The translations under genes were made by a program, and so were the position numbers. A stretch of DNA of 64,000 nt, from NCBI GenBank assembly GCA_003248865.1, contig QFPK01000015.1, forward strand, positions 1-64,000, read 5' to 3'. Positions 49,003-57,711 of the stretch are shown piece by piece. The number at the start of each line of letters is the position of its first letter. Position 1 is the stretch's first letter. Source of the DNA: Sphingomonas sp. (lineage in GTDB: Bacteria > Pseudomonadota > Alphaproteobacteria > Sphingomonadales > Sphingomonadaceae). The notes under the pieces were generated by a model. The model ran no database searches and had not been told where the DNA came from. It saw only the letters and a list, made by a program, of their open reading frames with translations.

Positions 49003-51813
49003 TCAGTCTCCAAAAGCCGCGATGCCTCTGTCCTCGAACCCCACCACCAAGGTTCGCCGTCCAACCGCCGTCTCGTTGCCCGGCCCAGCCGCCACCAGCG
49101 CAGGCGATCCGGCGTTATGACCATGCAGCGCCACAGCGGGATCGAGCGCGGCCATCCAATGCAGCCCGCCGGTCGCGGCGACATGTCCGTGGAAGCTGCC
49201 GGCCGGCGCCACGACCACCACCGGCACCACGATGGCGTCCGCCTCATTGGCTCCGGCTGCGAAGGTGGTGCCCCGCATCTGCCCGCCGGCATCCTGGTCG
49301 ATCCCGGCCGGCACCGCCTTGCCGATCAGGCGGCTCGCCTTCGCGGCACTTGGCCGATAATCCCCGTCCCAGCTGCCCGATCCGCTGTTGGTCGCGTCAT
49401 TGACCAGCCCGTAATAGTCCACATAGGCAGCCGGGCTGGTCTGCACCGCATAATCGGTGTCCGTTTCCGACCCGATGCCGTCAAACGCATATTGCCAGTC
49501 AGACGGGCTGTTCACCCCCCGGTTCGCCCGGAACACAGCCGATTGCCCCACACCGTACAGCAGCTCCCAGCAGCCGGTCTGTGTCCCGTCCGCAATCCAC
49601 TGGTCCTGCTTCGTCGCATTGCGGTCGAACACGACATTGCGCACACAATTTCCGATATGCTCCAGCGACATGCGCACAAGCGGGATCACCGGCCCACCCG
49701 CGACCCGCCTTGCGGTGCCCCCTTTGTAGGTCAAAAGCGCCCCCGCCGCGCTTGGCGTGGCGTAGGTGAAGCGATGCGCATCCAGCACGCTCGCAACCGT
49801 GAATGATCCATTGAATATCTCTGGTGTCAGTCCGGCGATGCTCACCGTCTCACCCGCCGCCAGCCCATGGTTCAGCACGCCGGCCGTCACCGTCGTGCCG
49901 CTGGTCGTAAACGGCATGGGGGCTTCGTTGTGCCAATTGTAGCGGCTGCCCAGTAATGTGCAGCCTTCCCAGATACAATCCTGCATCTGGGTATAGAAAT
50001 ATTCTCCGATCTGGTGGGCCGCATCTCCTGCCTGCCCTTCCATCTGCACATTCACCAGCGCGATGCGCAACAATGTGCTCGGCGTTCCGAATGATCCGGA
50101 TCCAGACAGGGCATTCAGGATCGGCCCCGGCCACTCATAGGCCCGGCAGTTCCATAACATCGCATCTGGCGTATCATTCGCCGGGGAGAAGGCACCGATA
50201 TTCCGCGCAGATCCGACTTCCCGGTCGATCGTCACGCCGATCAGGGTCGTCCCGCCTGCAGATCGCGTGCGCCGCATGTTACGCACCAGAACCCCGCCCG
50301 GCTGGTTGCCATAGGCAAAGGAATCGCAATCAACGATCTGATTCTGGAAGCTGCCGGCCGACCCATAGATTCCGGTCGTACCGGTTTCAAATCCGCTCCT
50401 CCCGGTGATCGTCACCCGCTCCAATATGCCAACGCCCGCCGCCGGAGAGCCGCTGAACAGCACCGCGCCGCCCAGTTCCAACCGCAGATCGCGAAACCAC
50501 CAGCGCTGATTCTGCACTGCCTGGGCGTTGCCCGTGCGCAGGATCGTCGTTGCACGCGGATTCGCGGCTGTCGGGTCTCCGCGCACGATGGTCAGTCCCT
50601 CGCGCGGATTCAGCGACGGCGTGGCAGAGCTGATCGCCCCGCCCACAGTGTGCGTCTGCCCATCGGTCAGGATGATCTCCCAATAATCGCTGGCGCGGGT
50701 GGTCCCAGTCACGCCATTGGCGTCCGGTGGCGCCAAGGACGCATTGGCGATCAGCAGGTTCTTGAACGCTTGCAGCGCGACCATCAGGTTCCCGGCCTTG
50801 CTCGCCGTCGGCGCCGTCCTTGCGGAAGCGATGTCGCCATGCAGCGTCACATTCGCCGCATCGGCTTGTGCCACCAATGGAGAGTTGGTGTCCACGAACA
50901 CATAGCGCCGCCGATTGCCGTGCCGGGTTCCAACCGGGTCATAGATCAGGTGCAGCGGCGTCTCATGCGCCACCCCCACGCCACCGGTCACCGAATTCAC
51001 ATGCCCCGAGCCAGACACCCGCGCGGCCCCGATCCAGGGATAGACGGTACGATGCACGGTAATCAGCCCCGGGTTCAGCCCGGACAGGTTGATGGCCCCG
51101 CCCCAGCAGCGCAGATTGTCACCATGCGCGGGCGACGTCTGCGGCTCGGTGAACCAATAGTCCTTGCTCGTCGTCCCGTCGGTCGCGGTCAGCTTCACCG
51201 CCGCGACCGCCTGATTGCGCGCCGCCCCGAAATGCTCGGGATGCTCGGCCGCCACTATCAGCTCGACCCGCTCCATATGGTTCGGCGCCACCGCAGTCCC
51301 CATCACAGGCAGATAGCTCGGCGTCGCCCAGCGGCTGATTACCGGGATCACGCTCCGAACCGAATGGTTCGGCACCGCCGTCAGCAGCGCCGCCGCCTCC
51401 CCCTGCTTCCAGCCCGCCTGAAAGCTTGCCTCGGCAATGGTCGCCCCGGCCGGCACCCGCCTGCTCAGCGCCAGCCGCACCGTGCGGGTGCCGTTCCCAT
51501 TGTCGGTCTCGTTCAGTTTCGTGGCATCGGGGTGCGGCAGCCGCATGGCCTTGGTCGCCACGATCTGCATTGCGCGGGCGCCATTCGCCACCGCCTGCCC
51601 CCCCACCCGGTCGAAACCGGCGGTCCGCACCTGCAGCACCACCTTGGGCACACCCTTGGGGTCCAGCGGAAACTGATCCACCGCGTTCAACAGGAACCGG
51701 CCGTGCGGCCGATCGGCACCGTTGAACTCCCAGGCGCCGCCGGTCTGCGGCCAGTTGCCGGTCACCGCCAGCACCCAGCCACTCGATTCCACGGCAGTCG
51801 AGACAATCGCCAT
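49003..51813 (-). CDS. 936-residue beta-helix-like protein in the GTA head module
   Basis: The product has no signal peptide or membrane helix. Residues ~1-230 are a beta-rich domain (GDNLRCWGGAINLSG). Residues ~430-640 show repeating short strands with turn-forming Gly/Asn residues (LERVTITGRSGFETGTTGIY, LIGVTIDREVG, MLWNCRAYEW, ALVNVQMEGQAG and CIWEGCTLLGSR). This is the pattern of parallel beta-helix spikes and polysaccharide depolymerases. A small HGLAAGETVSIAGL module follows (~650-700), of the type found in phage fibres, and a smaller C-terminal domain. It lies directly downstream of the capsid gene. In R. capsulatus, head spikes are encoded elsewhere; this may be an equivalent, but the function is inferred. 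Confidence 0.65.
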   Translation of the reverse strand: MAIVSTAVESSGWVLAVTGNWPQTGGAWEFNGADRPHGRFLLNAVDQFPLDPKGVPKVVLQVRTAGFDRVGGQAVANGARAMQIVATKAMRLPHPDATKLNETDNGNGTRTVRLALSRRVPAGATIAEASFQAGWKQGEAAALLTAVPNHSVRSVIPVISRWATPSYLPVMGTAVAPNHMERVELIVAAEHPEHFGAARNQAVAAVKLTATDGTTSKDYWFTEPQTSPAHGDNLRCWGGAINLSGLNPGLITVHRTVYPWIGAARVSGSGHVNSVTGGVGVAHETPLHLIYDPVGTRHGNRRRYVFVDTNSPLVAQADAANVTLHGDIASARTAPTASKAGNLMVALQAFKNLLIANASLAPPDANGVTGTTRASDYWEIILTDGQTHTVGGAISSATPSLNPREGLTIVRGDPTAANPRATTILRTGNAQAVQNQRWWFRDLRLELGGAVLFSGSPAAGVGILERVTITGRSGFETGTTGIYGSAGSFQNQIVDCDSFAYGNQPGGVLVRNMRRTRSAGGTTLIGVTIDREVGSARNIGAFSPANDTPDAMLWNCRAYEWPGPILNALSGSGSFGTPSTLLRIALVNVQMEGQAGDAAHQIGEYFYTQMQDCIWEGCTLLGSRYNWHNEAPMPFTTSGTTVTAGVLNHGLAAGETVSIAGLTPEIFNGSFTVASVLDAHRFTYATPSAAGALLTYKGGTARRVAGGPVIPLVRMSLEHIGNCVRNVVFDRNATKQDQWIADGTQTGCWELLYGVGQSAVFRANRGVNSPSDWQYAFDGIGSETDTDYAVQTSPAAYVDYYGLVNDATNSGSGSWDGDYRPSAAKASRLIGKAVPAGIDQDAGGQMRGTTFAAGANEADAIVVPVVVVAPAGSFHGHVAATGGLHWMAALDPAVALHGHNAGSPALVAAGPGNETAVGRRTLVVGFEDRGIAAFGD

Positions 51814-51844
51814 CGCCAGCTCCGGCCAGATTGACGGGAAGAAA

Positions 51845-51867
51845 CCGGGGGGCGGAACGCCCCCCGG
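51845..51867 (-). terminator. GC-rich hairpin downstream of the capsid gene
   Basis: A 10-bp perfect stem (ccggggggcg/cgccccccgg) with a GAA/TTC loop starts 24 bp beyond the capsid stop. On the minus strand it is followed by TTTCTTCC. It could act as a partial terminator that keeps capsid expression above that of the genes below. The T-run is short, so read-through is likely. Confidence 0.55.
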
Positions 51868-51890
51868 CAGTCGGGGTCGAAAACGCGCGG

Positions 51891-53033
51891 TCAGGTCGCC
51901 GAGAAACGCATCAGCTTCAGCGCCTCGCTGTTCACCAGCGCCCCGCCCACACGGCGGGTGGCATAGAAGTGCACGAAGGGTTTATTCGAATAGGGATCGC
52001 GCAGCACCCCGGTCTCGCCGCGATCCGCGATCACATAGGCGCTGCGAAACTGGCCGAACCCGATGGACAGGCTGTTGGCGGCAATGTCCGGCATCGCATC
52101 CACCTCGACCACCGGATAACCCAGCAGCGTCGGCGCCTGGCCTTCCAGCAGACCGGGCTTCCAGATGAAGTCGCCGGTCGAGTCCTTGAACTTCCGCACC
52201 GTCGCCATGGTGTTGCTGTTCATCACCCAGGCCGCGCCCTGCCGGTAGGGCGCCCGCAGCGAATGCACCAGGTCGATCAGCCTGTCCTGCGGGTTGGAGG
52301 CGACAAACCCTCCGGCCGCCCCGGCCGCCACATATTGCAGCGTGCCGAACGGACGCGTCGCGTCCCCCGCCGTCGCCACCGGATAGGTCAGGAACCCCTT
52401 CGGCTGAGAGGTGCCGGTGCCCGACACAAAGGCCACACCCTCGGCGCGGGCGAATTCGGTCGCCACTTCCTGCGCCAGCCAGCCCTCCACGTCGAACAGG
52501 GCATCGTCCAGCATCGCCTGCGTCGCCGCCGGATTGGCATAGAGCTCGCCCATCGGCGCCAGCACTTCAGAGAAGGTCGGCGTCGCCGTCTCCGCCCGCG
52601 CCGCCGCCTCGGCCACCCAGCCGGATGCAAAGCCGCCGGACGCCACCAGCTTGCGGTAATTGGCGGATCCCACCTTCACCACATCGGCCAGCGCGCGGAT
52701 CGGGGAAATCTGCTTCAGCGTCGTCTCGATGCGCTGGTCGATCTCCAGCGGCACCGCCAACCCGCCTTCACCGCCCACACCCACAGACATCCGCTTGCTC
52801 TCGAACCCGGCTTCCAAGCCCTTGCGCAGATAGGCGTCGCCGAACGCCGTCGAACGTCCCGCAGCCGCGCCCATCAGTGGCGGCATGGAGACCAGCCGCC
52901 GCGACAGCCCGTCCAGATCCTGCTTCAGCTCCGTGCGCAGCGCATCCAGCTCGCCCCGAAGCGCATCGCCGCCGGCAAAAGTCGGCGCGTCCGCCGCGGT
53001 CACCACCGCGGCAGCCTTGGTTTCATACCCCAT
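51891..53033 (-). CDS. HK97-type major capsid protein (gp5-like)
   Basis: The 380-residue product has an N-terminal helical delta-like region (ELDALRTELKQDLDGLSRRL) and an HK97 capsid core (GGEGGLAVPLEIDQRIETTL, PIRALADVVKV, GWVAEAAARAETATPTF, PKGFLTYPV, PYRQGAAWVMNSNTMATVRK, LLGYPVVEVDAMPDI). It forms the head shell after protease cleavage. The ATG at 53033 has GAGGAG 10-15 nt upstream; the alternative at 53042 lies too close to that site. Confidence 0.93.
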   Translation of the reverse strand: MGYETKAAAVVTAADAPTFAGGDALRGELDALRTELKQDLDGLSRRLVSMPPLMGAAAGRSTAFGDAYLRKGLEAGFESKRMSVGVGGEGGLAVPLEIDQRIETTLKQISPIRALADVVKVGSANYRKLVASGGFASGWVAEAAARAETATPTFSEVLAPMGELYANPAATQAMLDDALFDVEGWLAQEVATEFARAEGVAFVSGTGTSQPKGFLTYPVATAGDATRPFGTLQYVAAGAAGGFVASNPQDRLIDLVHSLRAPYRQGAAWVMNSNTMATVRKFKDSTGDFIWKPGLLEGQAPTLLGYPVVEVDAMPDIAANSLSIGFGQFRSAYVIADRGETGVLRDPYSNKPFVHFYATRRVGGALVNSEALKLMRFSAT

Positions 53034-53106
53034 GCTGCTCATCTCCTCAGCGGAACCCAACCGTCGGGTTCCTTCCGGCCGGATGCCCGGCCCCTTCAAA
53101 CACGCC

Positions 53107-53508
53107 TCAGCCCACGGCCGAGACGCGCGCCTCCCCATGCATCGGCAGCGTCACCACCGAGCATTCGATCAGGTCCAGCTTCAGCAGTTCGCGCCCGCCG
53201 CCGGGCCGCGGTCGGGCGGATTTCACCCGATAGCCGAACGACAGTCCGTCGACGGCCCCGCTGCGCATCAGCGCCAGCGCATCCTCGCCGTCCCGGCAAT
53301 CCGGGCTCACCCCGGCCACCATCTTCAGCCCCACGCCGTCTTCTGTCAGGCTCAGCACCCGCCCGATCGGTCGCGCCGGATCATGCTGCCACAACAGCGG
53401 CACATCGGCCCGCGCCCCCAGAAACGCCGCCCGCCGCACGATGTCGCCGCCGCGATCCACGCTGTCGAAGCGGCTGACATAGCCGCTGATCCGCACCAGC
53501 TCATCCAT
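53107..53508 (-). CDS. Prohead protease (gp4-like)
   Basis: The 133-residue product matches the HK97 prohead protease fold. It has GYVSRFDSVDRGGDIVRRAA, candidate catalytic His42 (LLWQHDP) and Ser90 (VDGLSFGYR), and a closing strand LLKLDLIECSVVTLPMH. It cleaves the capsid delta-domain. It overlaps the portal stop by 8 nt. Confidence 0.88.
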   Translation of the reverse strand: MDELVRISGYVSRFDSVDRGGDIVRRAAFLGARADVPLLWQHDPARPIGRVLSLTEDGVGLKMVAGVSPDCRDGEDALALMRSGAVDGLSFGYRVKSARPRPGGGRELLKLDLIECSVVTLPMHGEARVSAVG

Positions 53509-54640
53509 CGGCCGCCCCTTCCGTCCGTCCGCCACCGCGCGGCGCCCACCCCAGCATCTCGCGCTTCTCATTCTCGTCCAGAAATTCGGCCGCCCCCACA
53601 TGGCGCCACAAGCGCTCCCGGTCGGCCCACAGCGCCGGCACCAGATCCAGGTCCGGCTCCAGCACCAACCCCGGCCACCAGACAGACAGATGCCGCGACA
53701 CCCCGTCCAGGATCCGGTTCAGCAGCGGCAGGATGGTCAGCCGCCACAACGCCACATTGGCCTCGGCATAATTGGCATGTGTCGAATCGCCGGGCAGCCC
53801 CAGCAGCATCGGCGGCACCCCGAACGCCAGCGCCACATCGCGCGCCGCCGCCTCCCGCGCTTTCTGAAAATCCATTTCGGCCGGCGTCAGCGCCAGCGCC
53901 TGCCACTTCAGCCCGCCTTCCAGCAGCATCGGCCGCCCGGCATTGCGGGATCCCTGGAACCCGGCCTCGATCTCGTCGCGCAACCGCGCAAACTGCTCCG
54001 CCGAAAGCGGCCCGTCCTCGCCATCCAGCACCAGCGCCCCCGAAGGCCGCGCCGCATTGGCGATCAGCGACCGGTTCCAGCGCCCCGCCGCCTGCAACAG
54101 CGCCACACCCTCTCTCGCCGCACCCACGCAGCCGGTTCCCAGATGATCGTCCAGCGGATCGAGCGCCTTCAGATGCAGCAACCCGGGCCGGGCAGCGTCG
54201 CCAGAAACCGGCATCCGCTGCACATGTCCGCCCACCCGATAGATCCAGCTCACCGGCCAGCCCCGGGCATCGGTCTCCAGCTGTAGCCGCTCCGGCCGCA
54301 ACGCCCACAAGGTCGCCGCCCGCCCACCCGCATCCAGCCCGGTCTCCAGATAGGCATTGCCGTGCAGCAGCAGATGCGTCGCCACCTGCTCCAGCAGAGC
54401 CGGCGGCAGCAACGCCACCGCCGGATGCGCCTCACCGCCCGCAGACAATGTCACGCTGGAAAGGCCCTCGGCCACCAGCCGGATAGCGCGCAGCGCAACC
54501 GGATTGCCCATCGCCGCCCGCACCTGCCCGGCATAGCCCATCGGCGGCTCAGAGGGCGCCCCATCCCCTCCCAGCCAATGGCGGGCCGGGGCCAGCGCCT
54601 TGGCCTCCTCCAGCCCCAGCAGCTTCCGCGCCCAGCTCAC
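53501..54640 (-). CDS. HK97-type portal protein (gp3-like)
   Basis: The 379-residue product has the portal family pattern: NPVALRAIRLVAEGLSSVTL near the start, LLHGNAYLETGLDAGGRAAT, FARLRDEIEAGFQGSRNAGR, and FGVPPMLLGLPGDSTHANY near the C-terminal crown. It forms the DNA entry ring. It starts with GTG at 54640, overlapping the stop of the upstream small protein (GTGA). Confidence 0.9.
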   Translation of the reverse strand: MSWARKLLGLEEAKALAPARHWLGGDGAPSEPPMGYAGQVRAAMGNPVALRAIRLVAEGLSSVTLSAGGEAHPAVALLPPALLEQVATHLLLHGNAYLETGLDAGGRAATLWALRPERLQLETDARGWPVSWIYRVGGHVQRMPVSGDAARPGLLHLKALDPLDDHLGTGCVGAAREGVALLQAAGRWNRSLIANAARPSGALVLDGEDGPLSAEQFARLRDEIEAGFQGSRNAGRPMLLEGGLKWQALALTPAEMDFQKAREAAARDVALAFGVPPMLLGLPGDSTHANYAEANVALWRLTILPLLNRILDGVSRHLSVWWPGLVLEPDLDLVPALWADRERLWRHVGAAEFLDENEKREMLGWAPRGGGRTEGAADG

Positions 54641-54855
54641 GCGTCATCCCTCGGGTTGTTGCCCGGCCCTACCGTCACCAGCCCGCCGCCGATGATCAGA
54701 GAGACTGCCTGCGCCAGCCCATGGGCCTGCATCGGGTCCGATCCCAGCACCACGGCAATGGTCGCAAAGCCGACCCAGGTCGAACTTTCGGAAAGGCGCA
54801 GGCGCGCCCAGCTCATCGCGGAAGCCCAGGGCTCCCGCGTCCAGAAGGGTTCCAT
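54637..54855 (-). CDS. Small hydrophobic protein between terminase and portal
   Basis: The 72-residue product carries two short hydrophobic segments (TWVGFATIAVVLG and AVSLIIGGGLVTVG) separated by a hydrophilic linker. AGGAGA lies about 9-14 nt before the ATG at 54855. It could be a small membrane protein, perhaps holin-like, but no family is recognised. Confidence 0.6.
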   Translation of the reverse strand: MEPFWTREPWASAMSWARLRLSESSTWVGFATIAVVLGSDPMQAHGLAQAVSLIIGGGLVTVGPGNNPRDDA

Positions 54856-54870
54856 ATCGAAAGTCTCCTG

Positions 54871-56181
54871 TCAGTCCGCCAGCATCCGCACACCGGGCCC
54901 CGCGCCCGGCCGTGCCAACAGCAATTCTGTCAAGGCCCACACCAGCGCGTCGGCCCGGTCGGGCGATTGCCCCGGCCCCACATAACCGCCGCCCTGGATC
55001 AGCCCGCACATCTCGTCTTCGAGCAGCGGAAACGAACCCGCATGCCGCACCCGCCCCGCGCCGTACAGCGCGGCCACAGGTTCCGCCCGGGCGGCCTTGC
55101 CCCGGCTTGCCCGCACCTGCTTCACCGGCAATTCCTGGCACGCCGCCTTCAGGGTGGAGACCACCATCTCCCCCCCGTTGTTCACCTCCGCCACCACCCG
55201 GTCGGCCTCGAACCGCCGATACGCAGCCGCAACGGCGGCGGCCCATAAATCGGGCGAAACCGCAGACACGCTGGCATCCGCCACCACATGGGCGACACCG
55301 TCGGCATCCAGCCCCGCCACTACGATCCCGCACCCCCCCGGCCCGGCGGGGGGGTCCACCCCCACCACCACCCGAACCAGCGGCGGCACCGCCGCCTCCC
55401 GGCAACGATCCAATCCGTCCAGAGACCACAACGCCCCCTCGCGCGCCTCCAGCAGCTCTCCCATCAACTCCTGCCGCCCCAGCGAGGTGCCGCCATAATT
55501 CTGCGTCACATCCGCCAGATATTGCGCCGGCAGATGCGCCCGGTTGTCGAACGTCGTCCCGCGCGTCACCACCGTGCCCGGCGCCGCCATCAGCGTCCGC
55601 AGCAACGGAATCGGTCGCGGAGTCGTCGTCGCCACAATGCGCGGATGGTTCCCCAGCCGCAGCCCCATGCGCAGCATGTCCAGCGTCTGCTTCGCGTTCG
55701 GCCAGGCCCCCAGTTCATCGCACCAGGCGAAGTGAAACTGCGGACCGCGCAGCTGGTCCGGCTCCATCGCCGAAAACAGCGTCGCCCGCGACCCGTTCGG
55801 CCACAGCAGGGTGCGACGCCCGGCTTGCCACACAGGCCGGAACCGCTCCGACCCCACCAAAAGCAGCCCGGATTCGCCCTCGATCATCACGCCGAGCCCA
55901 TCCTTGGCCGTCTGCGCCACCAGCGCGATCCGCGCACCGGGGTGGCGGCGCGCCTGCGCCGCCACCCATTCCGCTCCCGCGCGGGTCTTGCCAAAGCCCC
56001 GCCCCGCCAGGATCAGCCACAAGGACCAATCGCCGCGCGGCGCCAGCTGCGCCGGCCGCGCCGTCCAGCGCCAGTGCCGCATCAGCCCCAGCCGCCGCGA
56101 AACATCCACTTCGGTCAAAAGCCCGGTCCGCCGATCCGCCGGCAAACGAGCGAACCGCTCCATCAGCGAAAGCTCACGCAT
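54871..56181 (-). CDS. Large terminase / DNA packaging ATPase (gp2-like)
   Basis: The 436-residue product has Walker A (LILAGRGFGKTRAGAEW, residues ~57-73), a Walker-B-like hydrophobic strand ending in acid (FHFAWCDELGAW), coupling motif IVATTTPRP, and a C-terminal RNase H-like nuclease part (VVVGVDPPAGPGGCGIVVAG, DALVWALTELLL). It pumps DNA into the prohead. I choose the ATG at 56181, preceded by GGAAGG about 14 nt upstream; a TTG at 56202 is less likely. Confidence 0.92.
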   Translation of the reverse strand: MRELSLMERFARLPADRRTGLLTEVDVSRRLGLMRHWRWTARPAQLAPRGDWSLWLILAGRGFGKTRAGAEWVAAQARRHPGARIALVAQTAKDGLGVMIEGESGLLLVGSERFRPVWQAGRRTLLWPNGSRATLFSAMEPDQLRGPQFHFAWCDELGAWPNAKQTLDMLRMGLRLGNHPRIVATTTPRPIPLLRTLMAAPGTVVTRGTTFDNRAHLPAQYLADVTQNYGGTSLGRQELMGELLEAREGALWSLDGLDRCREAAVPPLVRVVVGVDPPAGPGGCGIVVAGLDADGVAHVVADASVSAVSPDLWAAAVAAAYRRFEADRVVAEVNNGGEMVVSTLKAACQELPVKQVRASRGKAARAEPVAALYGAGRVRHAGSFPLLEDEMCGLIQGGGYVGPGQSPDRADALVWALTELLLARPGAGPGVRMLAD

Positions 56182-56303
56182 ACCTGCCCGCCCTTCCGCC
56201 AACGGCTCGATCCACGAAAACGCCCACCGTGTCTTTTCCGATGGGCGCGTCCCGCGCCCCGCCCCGAAAGCCTTAGTCGCAATTTCGGAGCATGCCCGAA
56301 TCT

Positions 56304-56825
56304 CTAATCCAGACCGTCACGATTGTCAAGATGAATTTTACCATATTGGTTCTCATAATGCGCCACAAGCCGATCCAGCGCCAACCCCAGCACCAGTTTC
56401 CCGGCCCGCACCGGCCAGCCCAGCCCGCGCTCAGCGTCCGCCAGTCCCTCGCCCTCGCACGCCACCCGCCAGAGAATATCGGAAAGCCCCGACCCCACCG
56501 CCTCCAGCGCCGAATCGAAGCGCCGCTTCGCATCCATCGCCCCCAGCGATTGCGCATGCGCCCCGTCGCGCCACCCGTCAGACCGTCCCCCGGGCGACGG
56601 ATCCCAGCGCATTGTCACGCGTGCACCCAACCCCGCGCGCGCATGGTCGCCCCGCAGCCGCTCGGCCGCCGCCACTTGCACCGGCGTCAGCATCCCCCGT
56701 CTCGCCAGCCAGCCGACCGGCGATTCGGTCAGGTTCACCGCCACCAGCTGCCGGTCCACCGCATCCGAGGGCGCAAGCACGCGCCGCCCGATCACCCGAT
56801 TGGGATAGTCAATTGCATCCACCAT
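56304..56825 (-). CDS. DUF6456 protein at the head of the GTA cluster
   Basis: The 173-residue product carries the DUF6456 C-terminal motif (LGWPVRAGKLVLGLALDRLV-AHY) and an N-terminal region with a candidate helix-turn-helix (GMLTPVQVAAAERLRGDHAR). DUF6456 proteins in alphaproteobacteria often look DNA-binding. The position immediately upstream of the large terminase makes it a candidate small terminase or cluster activator. It diverges from the XRE gene. Confidence 0.7.
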   Translation of the reverse strand: MVDAIDYPNRVIGRRVLAPSDAVDRQLVAVNLTESPVGWLARRGMLTPVQVAAAERLRGDHARAGLGARVTMRWDPSPGGRSDGWRDGAHAQSLGAMDAKRRFDSALEAVGSGLSDILWRVACEGEGLADAERGLGWPVRAGKLVLGLALDRLVAHYENQYGKIHLDNRDGLD

Positions 56826-56903
56826 GGCACCACTCCTCTCGACAGAGCGAACGGACTGCCATATTGGTAATCCTGTAGGACAGAACCAAACCGGAGAATA
56901 GGA

Positions 56904-57467
56904 ATGATGAGCCGCCTCAGGGAAATCCGCAAATCACGCGGGATGACGCTGGCCGACGTGGCCGCGCTCTGCGTGCCGCCAACCACAGCGGTCACCATCG
57001 GGCGCCTCGAAACCGGCACCCGGCAGCTCACCGTTCCCTGGATCGAAAAGCTCGCCGTCGCTCTACAGGTCGAACCCCGCGAACTCATCGCGCAGGAAGG
57101 CGACACCAGCATCGCCGTCGCCGCCCAGCTCACAGTCGAAGGTGCGCAACCCCTCAGCGAAACGCTGCAGATCCATGCCCCCACCCCGCTCGCCGGTACC
57201 ATCGGCCTCCTCGTCCGCGATTCGCAGGGGGATTACCGCGCCGGAGACCACCTCTGGCTCGAACAACTCCCCCCTCCTCGCTTCGCCGAAGCCATCAACA
57301 CCGATGTCCTCATCCCGCGCCAGGTCGGCCGCTTCGTCTTCGGCCGCCTCGTCGCGACCGAAGGCAACCGCCTCCACATCCTCCCGGCCCGCCCGGGCGC
57401 CCGCCAGACCGTCATCGCCGACGCCCCCTGGCTGGGTCGGGTCCAGGCGCTGATCCGGCGATTCTAA
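56904..57467 (+). CDS. XRE-family transcriptional regulator
   Basis: The 187-residue product has an N-terminal Cro/CI helix-turn-helix (about 3-57; LREIRKSRGMTLADVAALC, then ITIGRLETGTRQLTVPWIEK-like). The C-terminal part contains LLVRDSQGDYRAGDHLWLEQ, loosely similar to a peptidase-S24-like fold but with no visible Ser/Lys dyad. It diverges from the GTA-side genes by 78 bp and could repress or activate them. ATGs at 56904 and 56907 are equivalent; a GGAGAA site precedes. Confidence 0.88.
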   Translation: MMSRLREIRKSRGMTLADVAALCVPPTTAVTIGRLETGTRQLTVPWIEKLAVALQVEPRELIAQEGDTSIAVAAQLTVEGAQPLSETLQIHAPTPLAGTIGLLVRDSQGDYRAGDHLWLEQLPPPRFAEAINTDVLIPRQVGRFVFGRLVATEGNRLHILPARPGARQTVIADAPWLGRVQALIRRF

Positions 57468-57475
57468 AAGACAGG

Positions 57476-57700
57476 AAGGGGCTCTGCCCCTTCACCCCGG
57501 CAGGGCACCGTGTGCCCTGCACCCACATTCCCATGCCAATCGGCAAGGTTGCGCTGATGGATAAGTTGACTGCCTGCAGCGCCAGCAATCTCCAGCGCCG
57601 CAGGCAATTAAAACGACGTCACACACGCGGCTTCGAAGTGAGCGCGCAACGCCAACTTCGAGGGTGCAGGGAAATCATTTCCCTGCCCGCCGGAGGCAAA
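57476..57700 (+). repeat. ~223-bp structured intergenic repeat, copy B
   Basis: This copy is 225 bp. Hairpins are aaggggc-tct-gcccctt (57476-57492), gcagggcac-cgt-gtgccctgc (57500-57520), tgcctgc(a)gcgc / gcgc(c)gcaggca (57571-57606) and gcagggaaa-tca-tttccctgc (57666-57686). It begins 8 bp after the XRE stop and ends 11 bp before the convergent dcd stop. Compared with copies A and C, the second hairpin differs at two base pairs on both arms while its loop is unchanged. Confidence 0.85.
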
Positions 57701-57711
57701 AACCAACCCGC

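Larger units (their letters stand above)
39410..56825 (-). mobile_element. Gene-transfer-agent-like head-tail gene cluster
   Basis: Read on the minus strand the order is DUF6456 protein, large terminase, small membrane protein, portal, prohead protease, capsid, a three-gene insert, head-tail connector, head-tail adaptor, tail completion, major tail protein, GTA gp10, tail chaperone, tape measure, DUF2460 protein, DUF2163, NlpC/P60, hub and DUF2793. The order and families match the Rhodobacter capsulatus GTA. No integrase, replication, lysis or repressor-antirepressor cassette is present. Many genes overlap by 1-14 nt. Whether particles are made cannot be judged from sequence. Confidence 0.85.

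Noticed and set aside
39410..56825. Ordinary complete prophage
   Set aside because: No integrase, replication, lysis or immunity genes are present and the gene order and families match GTA clusters. A defective prophage of the same ancestry cannot be excluded by sequence alone.
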